A stretch of DNA of 64,000 nucleotides from Solirubrobacterales bacterium (lineage in GTDB: Bacteria; Actinomycetota; Thermoleophilia; Solirubrobacterales; 70-9), in the NCBI GenBank assembly GCA_016712175.1, contig JADJRQ010000004.1, positions 1 through 64,000 on the forward strand, written 5' to 3'. Shown piece after piece: positions 25,978 to 34,571 of the stretch. Positions within the stretch are counted from its first letter, which is position 1; each line of letters opens with the position of its first letter. The notes beneath the pieces were generated by a model. The model was not told the DNA's origin and did not search any database. It saw nothing but the letters and a program-made list of their open reading frames with translations. Both the position numbers and the translations under genes were made by a program.

Positions 25978-28128
25978 ATGACCGCGATCCGCCAGCAGAA
26001 CGTTACCGCCGCCCAGTGGGCATCCAACGGCGGCGCACTCGATCACGTCGACCTCACCAAGGATGAGAACATCGTCTTCGGCGAGAACGTCTTCAACATC
26101 GCCACCCAGCGTGAGCGGCTGCCGGAGGAAGTGTTCGCCAAGCTGGTCGGAACGCTTGAGCACGGTGAAGCGCTCGATGTCGATCTGGCCGACGAGGTCG
26201 CTTCGGCGATGAAGGACTGGGCGCTGCAAAACGGCGCCACGCATTACACCCACGTATTTCAGCCGCTGACCAACCTCACGGCTGAGAAGCACGACTCCTT
26301 CTTCAAGCCGACCGGCGAAGGCGGAACCATCGCCACGTTCAAGGGTTCGACCCTGATCCAGGGCGAGCCGGACGCATCCTCCTTCCCTTCGGGTGGCATT
26401 CGCGCCACCTTCGAAGCCCGTGGTTACACCGCCTGGGACCCGACCAGCCCCGCATTCCTGATCGACAACCCGAACGGCAAGCTGCTCTGCATTCCGACCG
26501 CATTTGCATCGTGGTCCGGTGAAGCCCTCGACGCCAAGATTCCCCTGCTCCGCTCGATGGACGCGCTGTCGCGTTCGGCGATCAAGGCCCTCAGGCTGCT
26601 CGGGGACGACGACGCCAAGCGGGTCACGACTTCGGTTGGACCCGAGCAGGAGTACTTCCTGATCGACGAGCAGTATTTCTACGCCCGTCCGGACCTGATC
26701 ACCACCGGCCGCACGCTCTTCGGATCCGAGCCGGCCAAGGGCCAGGAGCTCGACGACCATTACTTCGGTGCCATCCCTGAGCGGGTGCTCGCCTACATGA
26801 TGGACCTGGAAAGAGAGTTGTCCAAACTCGGCGTGCCGATCACGACCCGCCACAACGAAGTCGCGCCGGCCCAGTACGAAATCGCACCGATGTTCGAGAA
26901 CTCCAACATCGGATCCGACCACCAGCAGCTCACGATGCAGATTATGCAGAACAAGGCCCGTCAATACGGCCTGGTCTGCCTGCTCCACGAGAAGCCCTTC
27001 GCCGGTATCAACGGCTCCGGCAAGCACAACAACTGGTCGATGGGGACCGACAGCGGCCACAACCTGCTCGATCCAGGCGATACGCCGTCGGAGAATCTGA
27101 ACTTTCTTTTCTTCTGCGCAGCTGTCATCCAGGCCGTCAACAAGCATCAGGGCCTGCTGCGGGCCGCGGTCGGCAACCTGGGCCAGGATCATCGACTCGG
27201 AGCCAACGAAGCGCCGCCAGCGATCATCTCGATCTTCCTCGGGGCCGAGCTGGAAAGGGTCTTCGAAACCCTCGCGGCCGACGACGGCGGGGACCCGAAC
27301 ACACCAGACGCCACGCTTGACCTCGGTGCCGTCGCCTTGCCGCCGCTGCCGATGGATGGTGGCGACCGCAACCGGACGTCGCCGTTCGCCTTCACCGGCA
27401 ACCGGTTCGAGTTCCGCGCGCTGGGCTCGAGCATGTCGCTCGCCTTCACCAACACGGTGCTCAATGCAATTACGGCCGAAGCGATCGACGAGCTGGCCGA
27501 CAAGCTGGAGGCCCTGAACTCAGGTGATCTGGCGGCCGACGTGATCACCGTGGTCAAGGAGAGCTACCTGGCCAACCGCCAGATCTGCTTCGATGGCGAC
27601 GGCTACTCGGACGAGTGGCAGGCCGAGGCCAAAGAGCGTGGTCTCAAGAACCTGAAGACGACGGTCGACGCACTGCCCGAAGTCATCTCCGAGACCACCG
27701 TCGACACCTTCGGGAAATACAACGTGCTCTCCGAGCGGGAGCTCGAAGCGCGCTACGAGGTCTGGATCGAGCAGTACGCGAAGGGCGCGAACATCGAAGC
27801 GGAGACCGCTTCCTCGATCGCCCGGACCTTGATCATTCCGGCAGCGCTCAAGCATCTGGTGCTGATCGACAGCTCCGGAGTCGGCGGACTCGACTCTGAA
27901 GTTCGCCCGCTGACCGAGGATCTGATTGCGAAGACGAAGACTCTCGAAGAGGTCAACCAGTATCCGGAGGGGCTCGAAGAAGAAGGCATCGAGGTGGCAA
28001 AGTACGCCCGCGACAAGCAGCTCACCGCGATGAACGAGGTCCGGGTTATTGCCGACAAGCTCGAGCGCATCGTGGCCGACGAGTTCTGGCCCCTGCCCAA
28101 GTACGTAGAAATGCTCTTCATCAAGTAG
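25978..28128 (+). CDS. glnN: Glutamine synthetase type III
   Basis: ATP-dependent ligation of ammonia to glutamate in the cytoplasm. 716 residues is the class III length, far above GSI. GSIII blocks are visible: FPSGGIRATFEARGYTAWD, the metal-site SVGPEQEYFLID, RHNEVAPAQYEIAPMFENSN, and HEKPFAGINGSGKHNNWSMG (ammonia/ATP region), then NRFEFRALGSS. AGGAGG lies ten bases before the ATG. It stands alone in a 232-base upstream gap, with glnK-amtB 12 kb away. The convergent 3' gap holds two inverted structured repeats. Confidence 0.95.
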   Translation: MTAIRQQNVTAAQWASNGGALDHVDLTKDENIVFGENVFNIATQRERLPEEVFAKLVGTLEHGEALDVDLADEVASAMKDWALQNGATHYTHVFQPLTNLTAEKHDSFFKPTGEGGTIATFKGSTLIQGEPDASSFPSGGIRATFEARGYTAWDPTSPAFLIDNPNGKLLCIPTAFASWSGEALDAKIPLLRSMDALSRSAIKALRLLGDDDAKRVTTSVGPEQEYFLIDEQYFYARPDLITTGRTLFGSEPAKGQELDDHYFGAIPERVLAYMMDLERELSKLGVPITTRHNEVAPAQYEIAPMFENSNIGSDHQQLTMQIMQNKARQYGLVCLLHEKPFAGINGSGKHNNWSMGTDSGHNLLDPGDTPSENLNFLFFCAAVIQAVNKHQGLLRAAVGNLGQDHRLGANEAPPAIISIFLGAELERVFETLAADDGGDPNTPDATLDLGAVALPPLPMDGGDRNRTSPFAFTGNRFEFRALGSSMSLAFTNTVLNAITAEAIDELADKLEALNSGDLAADVITVVKESYLANRQICFDGDGYSDEWQAEAKERGLKNLKTTVDALPEVISETTVDTFGKYNVLSERELEARYEVWIEQYAKGANIEAETASSIARTLIIPAALKHLVLIDSSGVGGLDSEVRPLTEDLIAKTKTLEEVNQYPEGLEEEGIEVAKYARDKQLTAMNEVRVIADKLERIVADEFWPLPKYVEMLFIK

Positions 28129-28155
28129 CAGGAAGCGGCGCCCTGGGGCTCACGA

Positions 28156-28259
28156 GCGGGGTACGGAGGTACCTCCTCCGGGACAACGCTCCCTTTCTCG
28201 GGGTTCAGTCGCGTCATTGCCTCGGTCGCCAGCCCTCCGGGGGCACCTCCGTACCCCGC
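28156..28259 (+). repeat. Structured palindromic element, copy A
   Basis: A perfect 15-bp outer stem, GCGGGGTACGGAGGT (28156-28170) with ACCTCCGTACCCCGC (28245-28259), encloses a 74-base core. The core shares TCCTCCGGG-CAACGCTCCC (19 of 20) and GTCGCCAGCCCTCCGGG (17 of 17) with copy B, whereas the outer stems differ in sequence but still pair. That pattern suggests selection on RNA or DNA structure. Family unknown to me. Confidence 0.7.
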
Positions 28260-28343
28260 ACCTGACCATGTGGGTGTTCTTTGCCGCGTTGACGACATAT
28301 GGAACGTCAAAGCGGCACAGAACAACCCCGCGCCGGTGACGTC

Positions 28344-28452
28344 GTGTGGGCCGCGGGGGCGCGCCCGGAGGGCTGGCGACTAAGGCACCTACGAGACTCA
28401 ACCCCAAGATCGGGGAGCGTTGCCCCGGAGGACGTGCCCCCGCGGCCCGCAC
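28344..28452 (-). repeat. Structured palindromic element, copy B (inverted)
   Basis: On the minus strand a 17-bp outer stem, GTGCGGGCCGCGGGGGC with GCCCCCGCGGCCCACAC (one mismatch), surrounds the same core as copy A. It is opposite in orientation to copy A with an 84-base spacer and ends 18 bases from the stop of the L,D-transpeptidase gene. Confidence 0.7.
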
Positions 28453-28470
28453 CCCACCTCAGCCCTCAGC

Positions 28471-29628
28471 TCACGAGCGGACTACTACCACCGTGTTCAT
28501 TCGGGCAAATCTGTAGACCTTCTTCGCGTCTGGAGTCGGGACCCTCACGCAGCCGTGCGAGGCCGGGTAGGTCGGCACGTCCGGGTATTCGTGGAAAGCG
28601 ATGCCGTTGTTGAAGTACGAAGCGAAGGGCAACCAGGTACTGAAGGGCACTGACCAGGACATCAATTCCTTGCGAAAGACCCGGTACCTTCCGGTCGGAG
28701 TCTCCGTCCCGGGTGCGCCGGCGGATACGTGGATCGCCCGCTTCGCCCGGCCGCCCTTGACCAGCAGCAGAACGCCTCGGCTGATGTTGACCTCCATGAA
28801 CCGGTTCGGGTTCTTCGTGGCAGGCCTGGGCCGCCTTGCGGTCTTTAGCGCGGCTCGCGTCTGCGGCCCGGCGTCACCATCCCGGTTGAGCCCCTCCCAG
28901 GCCTGAAACGCCATCACGGCCTGCTCGGTCTGGTACCCGTCCACCCCGTCGACCCCGCTGGCCGGCAGGTATCCCGCGAGCTTGCGCTGCAGGGACGACG
29001 TTCCTGGTTTGGACCCTCCCCTGCCGCCCTTGACCTTCGGAGGCTTCGGCACCTTTGGTGGTCTTGAGTAGTCGGCGCGGTCCTGCTCGGTGGACGGAGA
29101 GATACCGCCGGAATTCCTCGGGGCCGGCGCCTGAACGGTCGCGCCACCGGAGCGGACCTTGACCGAATTGACCTTCTCGAACGACGTCAGCGTGTAGGTG
29201 ACCTGGCCGAGCCGGCCGGTGACCTCATCGTCTTCGGACGCGGTGCGTCCTTTGGCCTTTGCCGGAATGTCGTCGAGGAACTCCTTCGACAGATTGACTT
29301 CGGCGTCGCCAGAGGCATCGACCTTGAGCCTTTCGACCTTCGTCCCCGGCGGGATCAGGGTCTTGATGTCTCCTTTGGCGGTAGCGGCCGGATCGACCTT
29401 CCTCGGGCCGTCCAGCAACGCCTCGGTGGCCTCTCGAGGGGTCGATCCCGATCCATCGACCTGGTGGTCGAGCGGCTTGAACTGCTCGCCCTCCATGAAG
29501 AACACCTTGACGTCTTTCTGAGCAACCGGATCACCGGCGGTCGAGTCAGAGTTGTCGTTCGAAGACCCGCAGCCGGCAAGGGCGATGGCGGCGAACACGG
29601 CGAGCAGGGCTATCCGGCGTGAATTCAC
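28471..29628 (-). CDS. L,D-transpeptidase lipoprotein with GerMN and peptidoglycan-binding domains
   Basis: Cell-wall crosslinking enzyme on the outer membrane face. Lipobox LAGC at residues 17-20; GerMN-like domain about 40-160 (VKVFFMEGEQFKPL, ATEALLDGP, GQVTYTLTSF); Pro/Lys linker; peptidoglycan_binding_1 domain about 210-270 (LQRKLAGYLPASGVDGVDGY, GDAGPQTRAALK); YkuD domain 285-385 with GTETPTGRYRVF and the catalytic SHGCVRVP (Cys360). All key YkuD residues are present. The three-module order is unusual and combines a germination-protein domain with a transpeptidase. Single gene, divergent from the dehydrogenase at 29663. Confidence 0.9.
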   Translation of the reverse strand: MNSRRIALLAVFAAIALAGCGSSNDNSDSTAGDPVAQKDVKVFFMEGEQFKPLDHQVDGSGSTPREATEALLDGPRKVDPAATAKGDIKTLIPPGTKVERLKVDASGDAEVNLSKEFLDDIPAKAKGRTASEDDEVTGRLGQVTYTLTSFEKVNSVKVRSGGATVQAPAPRNSGGISPSTEQDRADYSRPPKVPKPPKVKGGRGGSKPGTSSLQRKLAGYLPASGVDGVDGYQTEQAVMAFQAWEGLNRDGDAGPQTRAALKTARRPRPATKNPNRFMEVNISRGVLLLVKGGRAKRAIHVSAGAPGTETPTGRYRVFRKELMSWSVPFSTWLPFASYFNNGIAFHEYPDVPTYPASHGCVRVPTPDAKKVYRFARMNTVVVVRS

Positions 29629-29662
29629 TGCTCCACCCTACGCGACCATCTAGGATCGGTAC

Positions 29663-30768
29663 ATGAAGATGCGAGCGGCGGTTCTCGAGGAGTTCGGTCA
29701 ACCACTCGTGGTTCAGGAGGTGGACCTCGCCGAGCCGAAAGCGGGCGAAGTCCTGGTGCGCCTCGAGGCCTGTGGCGTCTGCCACACGGACATGTATACG
29801 GCCTCCGGAGCCGACCCCTCCGGCTACGCACCGGCCGTACTCGGGCACGAAGGCGCCGGTGTGGTCGAAGCGGTCGGCGACGGCGTCGGTTCGCTTGCCG
29901 TCGGGGATCACGTCGTCACCCTGTTCTCACCGCAGTGCCGCGAGTGCGTCCATTGCGTCGACCCCGGACCAACCTCTGCATGGCAATCCGGACGGAACAG
30001 AACCTCGGGCACCTGCCCGATGGCTCCACCAGACTCTCACGCGGCGGTGAAGAAATCCGCCACTTCATGGGTACCTCGACGTTCGCCGAATACACCGTGA
30101 TGCCCGAGATCGCCCTGGCGAAGATCAATCCGGAAGCGCCACTCGACCGGGCCTGTCTCTTCGCCTGCGGCCTCTCCACCGGCCTCGGCGCCGCGATGTA
30201 CACGGCGAAGGTCAGTGAAGGCTCGACCTGTGTTGTCTTCGGTGCCGGCATGGTCGGCCTCGGGGCGGTGGCCGGCTGTCGCCTGCAGGGAGCCGAGCGC
30301 ATCATCTGCGTCGACCTTTCCGATGATCGCCTGGAGATGGCCCGCGCCCAGGGCGCGACGGATCTGATGAAAGGCGACGAAAACACTGTCCAGCGGATCC
30401 TCGACATGACCGGCGGATACGGCGCTGATTTCACCTTCGAAGCAACCGGACTGGTCAAAGTCATGGAGCAGGCGGTCGAATCCGCCCGCATGGCCTGGGG
30501 CCTCTGTACCGTGGCCGGCGTCGCCGGCAAGGGCGAGACCCTCGACGTGATTCCGCGCTGGCTGATCCAGGGGCGCCGCATCGCCGGCTCCTCGTTCGGT
30601 GGCGTCAAGGGTCGCGACCAGGTGCCCGAGCTGATCGAGCTGTACATGGACGGAAAGCTCGACGTCGATCCTTTCCTCTCACACGACCTGACCCTGGACG
30701 AAGTCAACCGCGGATTCGAGCTGATGGAAGACCACGACGGCATCCGCAGCGTCATCCACTTCAATTAA
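29663..30768 (+). pseudogene. Class III zinc alcohol dehydrogenase (frameshifted)
   Basis: Medium-chain zinc dehydrogenase of the class III (thiol-dependent formaldehyde dehydrogenase) type. First part: CGVCHTDMYT (catalytic Zn), LGHEGAGVVEAVGDGV, SPQCRECVHC (structural Zn cysteines). Second part: RTNLCMAIR, HFMGTSTFAEYTV, CGLSTGLGAAMYTAKV, VVFGAGMVGLGAV (NAD site). The frame changes at about 29970, where GTCGACCCCGGACC would read C-V-D-P-R-T-N-L-C with one more C in the run. Total length would then be normal (about 369). The downstream MBL-fold gene suggests joint aldehyde detoxification. Frameshift may be a sequencing error. Confidence 0.85.
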
Positions 30769-30775
30769 TCAATGG

Positions 30776-30818
30776 CTGGCAGTGAAAGTGCCTCTCCAGG
30801 AGGCAATTTCACTGCCAG
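30776..30818. promoter_or_regulatory. Long perfect-stem hairpin before MBL-fold gene
   Basis: CTGGCAGTGAAA (30776-30787) pairs with TTTCACTGCCAG (30807-30818), and inside it TGCCTC pairs with GAGGCA, closing on a small loop. It begins eight bases after the dehydrogenase stop and ends 23 bases before the next ATG. It could be a terminator, attenuator or regulator site between the two genes. No T tract. Confidence 0.6.
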
Positions 30819-30841
30819 TCCGTAGAAACGAAAGGCTCTCC

Positions 30842-31588
30842 ATGATTCTGCAGCGCGTTGAACAGGCCGACTGGCTCTCGAACGCCTACCTGGTTACCGA
30901 CGAGCCGGGCGGCGCGACCGTGCTGATCGACAGCAACGGTGTGATCGAACCCCTGCTGGAGCGGGTCGACCGTGAAGGCCTCGACCTGACCCACATCCTG
31001 TTGACCCACGACCACTGGGATCACGTGGTCGGTTTGGGTGAACTCGCCAAGGAACGGGGCATCCCGATCCTTGGCCACGAGATCACGGCCGAGCGGGTCG
31101 ATTTCAAAGTCGACCAGATCCTCAGCGACGGCGAGGTCGTGACCACCGGAGGACTCTCGGTGGAAGCAATCTTCACCCCCGGCCACGCCGCCGGCCACTT
31201 CGCCTTCCTGATCAACGGAACTGACGTGGTGACCGCCGACGTGATCTTCAAGGGGACGGTCGGCGGCACGATGGCTCCCGGCGCAACCGGCTTCGAGGAC
31301 CTCAAGCATTCGATCATGGAACGCCTGATGACCCTGCCGCCTGAGACCCGGATCCATCCCGGCCACAAGGAGCCGAGCACGGTCGCCGACGAATGGGAGA
31401 ACAATCCGTTCGTGCGGATCTGGCGCGGCCTCGACCCCGAAGGTGACGAAAAGTGCGAGGTCAACCAGAAGGGCGAAGCGACGCTCGTACTATGGGCGCC
31501 CGACTACGACGGCACGAACAAGGCCTGGGTCCGGTTCCCGGACGGGACCGACAACATCACCGGCGGATCCCAGATCACAAAGAAGTAA
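30842..31588 (+). CDS. Metallo-beta-lactamase-fold hydrolase (glyoxalase II-like)
   Basis: Binuclear zinc hydrolase fold. Motifs: LLTHDHWDHVVG (HxHxDH), FTPGHAAGHFAF (third ligand His), VVTADVIFKG (bridging Asp), HPGHKEPST (last His). The last 60 residues form an extra domain ending GGSQITKK. Start ATG 30842 (MILQRVEQADW), with AAAGG before it. An in-frame GTG at 30782 would start inside the hairpin and is rejected. Paired with a class III-type dehydrogenase, as in some mycobacteria where an MBL gene follows the formaldehyde/nitrosothiol dehydrogenase gene, so a thioester hydrolase role is plausible inference. Confidence 0.85.
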   Translation: MILQRVEQADWLSNAYLVTDEPGGATVLIDSNGVIEPLLERVDREGLDLTHILLTHDHWDHVVGLGELAKERGIPILGHEITAERVDFKVDQILSDGEVVTTGGLSVEAIFTPGHAAGHFAFLINGTDVVTADVIFKGTVGGTMAPGATGFEDLKHSIMERLMTLPPETRIHPGHKEPSTVADEWENNPFVRIWRGLDPEGDEKCEVNQKGEATLVLWAPDYDGTNKAWVRFPDGTDNITGGSQITKK

Positions 31589-31610
31589 GAACCGCCCTCC
31601 GGCTGGCGCG

Positions 31611-31667
31611 ATCCAAGTCGCACAGCGAGACCATCATTGGTCTCTCGCGAGCGGAGCCGACTTGGAT
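31611..31667. terminator. Inverted repeat between convergent genes
   Basis: Outer arms ATCCAAGTCG (31611-31620) and CGACTTGGAT (31658-31667), inner stem GAGACCA/TGGTCTC (31627-31633 with 31638-31644). It lies in the 88-base gap between the MBL gene and the converging hydrolase gene and probably terminates both. Confidence 0.55.
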
Positions 31668-31676
31668 TCAGTCGTT

Positions 31677-34445
31677 CTAGGGGGCTCCCGTCCAGCCTGC
31701 GGCATAACAGGGGTCGACGCCACAGGGGTCGGTGATCACGCCGTTCTCCTCCATGAACTTGGCGATCTGCTCGCGAACCTCTGGCGTCTGTCGGATCACC
31801 GTGTCGTGCGGATCGATGCCGTAACCCTGATCGGAATCGAAGCCGGGGTTCACCGAGTTCGTGATGTCGGTCGTAGGTGATGTCGTATTCGTTAGCGGGT
31901 TCGGATTTGTTCCGAACATCTGATTGCCAACCATCCTCTTCGGGCCGATGTCCCAGACGAAAGCACCACTGCCGTTCTTGGCAGGTCCGGACAGATCCCC
32001 CAGGGGTCCCGAGTCGAACCACGGTTCGATCAGCCCGGGCTGGAGACGGTCGGCAGCGACGGCCGGCTGGCGGAGCGGGGCCCCGATAGTGCGGGCCTCG
32101 GCCTCGGCCGTGATGTTCGAGACCTGGTGATCGCCGTAGGCCATCTCGATCAACACCTTGTGCGCCGGGGTGTTCGGCAGCGGATTGTCGGTCATGTGGT
32201 TGGCGTAGCCATTCGGCTCACCGCGGTCCCACATCCCCTGAATCATTGTGAGCAGCAGGGGCCTGGTCCTCTCGATGGGGTAAGAGGGGTAAAGGATTGT
32301 TGCGTAGTCGTCGAAATCGACACTCCGGGGCAGCAACTCCGAGTAACGCATGCCCGGTACGTAAAGAACCGAACGTGTGAGGTCGGGGGCGATCGCGGTG
32401 AGCGCTCCACCGGCGATGCCACCCTGGCTGTTGCCATAGTACGACAGGTCGTTCGTCTTGATGAACGAATCACCCGAATCGTCCTGAAACGCGGGATTGC
32501 CGGCAAAGCCGCCCTGTGCGGCCGTGGTCTTCATCAGCCTCCCGAGGTACAGGAAGTTGAGGAAGCCCTGCTGCAGGCGGTCCGGGATCGTCGAGAACTT
32601 CGACATGTCGGAGAGGGCCGGGATCGCCGATGGGTAGACGTCGTCGTCGGCCATGCCGCTCCAGTCGGTCGCGCAGACCATGACCCCGTGGTCGTTGCCG
32701 AGCTTGCGAACATCTCCGGTGTTGCCTTCGGTGTAATCACCGAACAGGCCGTGGCCGTAAAGCGACGTCCGCACCGGAGAGGTGACATCGAGGTCGCCTC
32801 CTCCGTCATCCTGGGCCGCTGACCGCGGGATGTTGCATGTGAACGGTGCAGTCATCGTCGCACCGGGGGTGCGGATCGGCATACCCTGCGCATCGAGTTT
32901 GAACTTGGATCCTGCCGGGCAACCGTTGCCCAGCGGGTCGGGAACCCCGGCAATGTCGAGGTAGCAAGGCACGGTGACCGTGCCGTTGATGGTGCGGATG
33001 TTCTCGACGCCGTTGCCGGTAACCGGAACCGGAGTGAGCGGGTAGTCGATGGTTCCGTTACGGCCATTGACGTTGTCGTCACCATCGTTCGGGTTGATCG
33101 AGAAGGTCGGCGCAACACCCTGCTGGATACCGTCGGCGAGGTTGTTGTCGCCGAGCTGGGCAAAGGCGTCATCGCGGATATGAAGCATGCGCTCCGTGAT
33201 GTTCTCGGTACTGGCCACTGTGAAATCCCACGCCATGTAGAGCGAATCGCGGGCGATTCCAGCCGTGCCAAGCTTGGCGAAGATATCTTCGAAGCCCGCG
33301 CGGCGGGACTCGATCACCGGGTTCTCGGTGACCTCGTTCTCGGTCCGGTAGAGCTTGAAGCCGTCCGGTGCCTCGATCGTAGAGCCGTCGGCCCGCTTCA
33401 GGTTGCGCATCGCCACGATGTAGCGGTGGCCCTCGATCAGGTTCTTGTTGAAGTGGATCTCGAGGTCGGTTTGCTCCGGACTGGAGGCGTTGGCGTCGAG
33501 CTCGGCCCAGATCGGCTCCCGCTGGCCGGTGGCGGCGTCGATCATCACCAGAGGCTGGTCGGCGGCCGAGTAATTCGACTTCTTGTGGATACCGACCATG
33601 CCGGTCGCCTGGAATGCCTGGAGCGTGTCGAGTCCCGGGACCTGGGTGATGATCGGTGCGCCTGGGCTGAATCCATCACTCAGGTTGATGTCCTTCGGGT
33701 CGATGTGCTTTGGAGGAACGGTCGGGGTCCCGGCGTTGGCCGGGGTCGACTGCTCATTGAGGTTCAGCCGCAGACCGGTCTTGGTGGTTGAGTCTGCCTT
33801 GGTGAAGTAGTCGTTCGGGTACGGGAACAGGCACTCAGTGTCGGGTGCGGTGCCCTGCGTAATGAAGTCGCAACGATCGGCCGAGGCCAGATCAATGGTG
33901 TCCGGAACCGGAACGACTTTCGGTCCTTCGGGCGGACAATTGCTCTCGTCCTGCTTGAGCGTGCGGCGGGTCTTGCCTGACTTCTTCCAGCTCGTCTTGT
34001 GCTTTTTCCTGCCGTGCTTGCGATAAGTCTTTTTGACCTTGGTCTTTGAGATCACGGTCAGCTTGGGCTTGCCACAAGTCGTGGCCAGCTTCTTTGCCTT
34101 CTTGGAGAGCTTGATCCTGACGGTCTTTTGCTTGCCCCTCTTGAACCTGGTGCCCGCCTTGCCGGCGTTCTTGATCGTCTTATTGCCGACCTTGAGCTTG
34201 GCGTACAGCTTGACCCTCTGCTTCTTCTGCTTCTTCGGCTTCCTGGCCTTGGCCGTCACCTTGACTTTGCCTTTGGCCAGTGCCGCCTGGGTGGAAGTCT
34301 TGATCTTGATCTTGACCACGGGCTTCGACGACTTCTTGCCGGCCTGCGCCTGCGAGGTCATTCCGAAGGCGAGCGCGAACATCGAAAGCATCCCCACGAC
34401 CGCGATCGCCAAGTCGAACCGGCGTCCACCCATTACTCCACCCAT
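31677..34445 (-). CDS. Large secreted alpha/beta-hydrolase-like protein, paralog B
   Basis: Paralog of 22179-24653, longer at the N-terminus. Signal peptide (GRRFDLAIAVVGMLSMFALA to QAQAG), then about 130 residues extremely rich in Lys (KPKKQKKQRVKLYAKLKVG, KKTYRKHGRKKHKTSWKK), then the hydrolase region: RCDFITQGTAPDTECLFPYP, LYGHGLFGDY, nucleophile elbow YYGNSQGGIAGGAL, YGDHQVSN, and C-terminal DPCGVDPCYAAGW. Start ATG 34445 has GGGGA six bases upstream; ATG 34460 is possible. The shared core in both copies suggests the same reaction class; substrate unknown. The basic tract could bind teichoic-type or other anionic polymers. Confidence 0.72.
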   Translation of the reverse strand: MGGVMGGRRFDLAIAVVGMLSMFALAFGMTSQAQAGKKSSKPVVKIKIKTSTQAALAKGKVKVTAKARKPKKQKKQRVKLYAKLKVGNKTIKNAGKAGTRFKRGKQKTVRIKLSKKAKKLATTCGKPKLTVISKTKVKKTYRKHGRKKHKTSWKKSGKTRRTLKQDESNCPPEGPKVVPVPDTIDLASADRCDFITQGTAPDTECLFPYPNDYFTKADSTTKTGLRLNLNEQSTPANAGTPTVPPKHIDPKDINLSDGFSPGAPIITQVPGLDTLQAFQATGMVGIHKKSNYSAADQPLVMIDAATGQREPIWAELDANASSPEQTDLEIHFNKNLIEGHRYIVAMRNLKRADGSTIEAPDGFKLYRTENEVTENPVIESRRAGFEDIFAKLGTAGIARDSLYMAWDFTVASTENITERMLHIRDDAFAQLGDNNLADGIQQGVAPTFSINPNDGDDNVNGRNGTIDYPLTPVPVTGNGVENIRTINGTVTVPCYLDIAGVPDPLGNGCPAGSKFKLDAQGMPIRTPGATMTAPFTCNIPRSAAQDDGGGDLDVTSPVRTSLYGHGLFGDYTEGNTGDVRKLGNDHGVMVCATDWSGMADDDVYPSAIPALSDMSKFSTIPDRLQQGFLNFLYLGRLMKTTAAQGGFAGNPAFQDDSGDSFIKTNDLSYYGNSQGGIAGGALTAIAPDLTRSVLYVPGMRYSELLPRSVDFDDYATILYPSYPIERTRPLLLTMIQGMWDRGEPNGYANHMTDNPLPNTPAHKVLIEMAYGDHQVSNITAEAEARTIGAPLRQPAVAADRLQPGLIEPWFDSGPLGDLSGPAKNGSGAFVWDIGPKRMVGNQMFGTNPNPLTNTTSPTTDITNSVNPGFDSDQGYGIDPHDTVIRQTPEVREQIAKFMEENGVITDPCGVDPCYAAGWTGAP

Positions 34446-34571
34446 TGTGATTCCCCTCATCCCTGTTTGGTCATTCAGGAGCCAGCTTGGCCCCCGTCAC
34501 ACAAACGATAGCACCACAACCACGTACGAATCCGTACATCTGAAACGAATCAGACCGAGACGGTCAATCGT

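Larger units (their letters stand above)
28129..28470. other. 342-base convergent gap with inverted repeat pair
   Basis: No gene is visible. It contains two related palindromic elements in opposite orientation (28156-28259 and 28344-28452), annotated separately. The remaining bases, including the 84-base spacer, show nothing recognisable. Confidence 0.7.

Noticed and set aside
25759..27192. 477-codon minus-strand frame inside glnN
   Set aside because: Fully antisense to a certain glutamine synthetase gene and without family motifs.
29663..30768. Mycothiol-dependent formaldehyde dehydrogenase (MscR) call
   Set aside because: The RTNLCMAIR and STFAEYTV blocks resemble class III (glutathione-type) enzymes more than the mycothiol enzyme, so only the class is stated.
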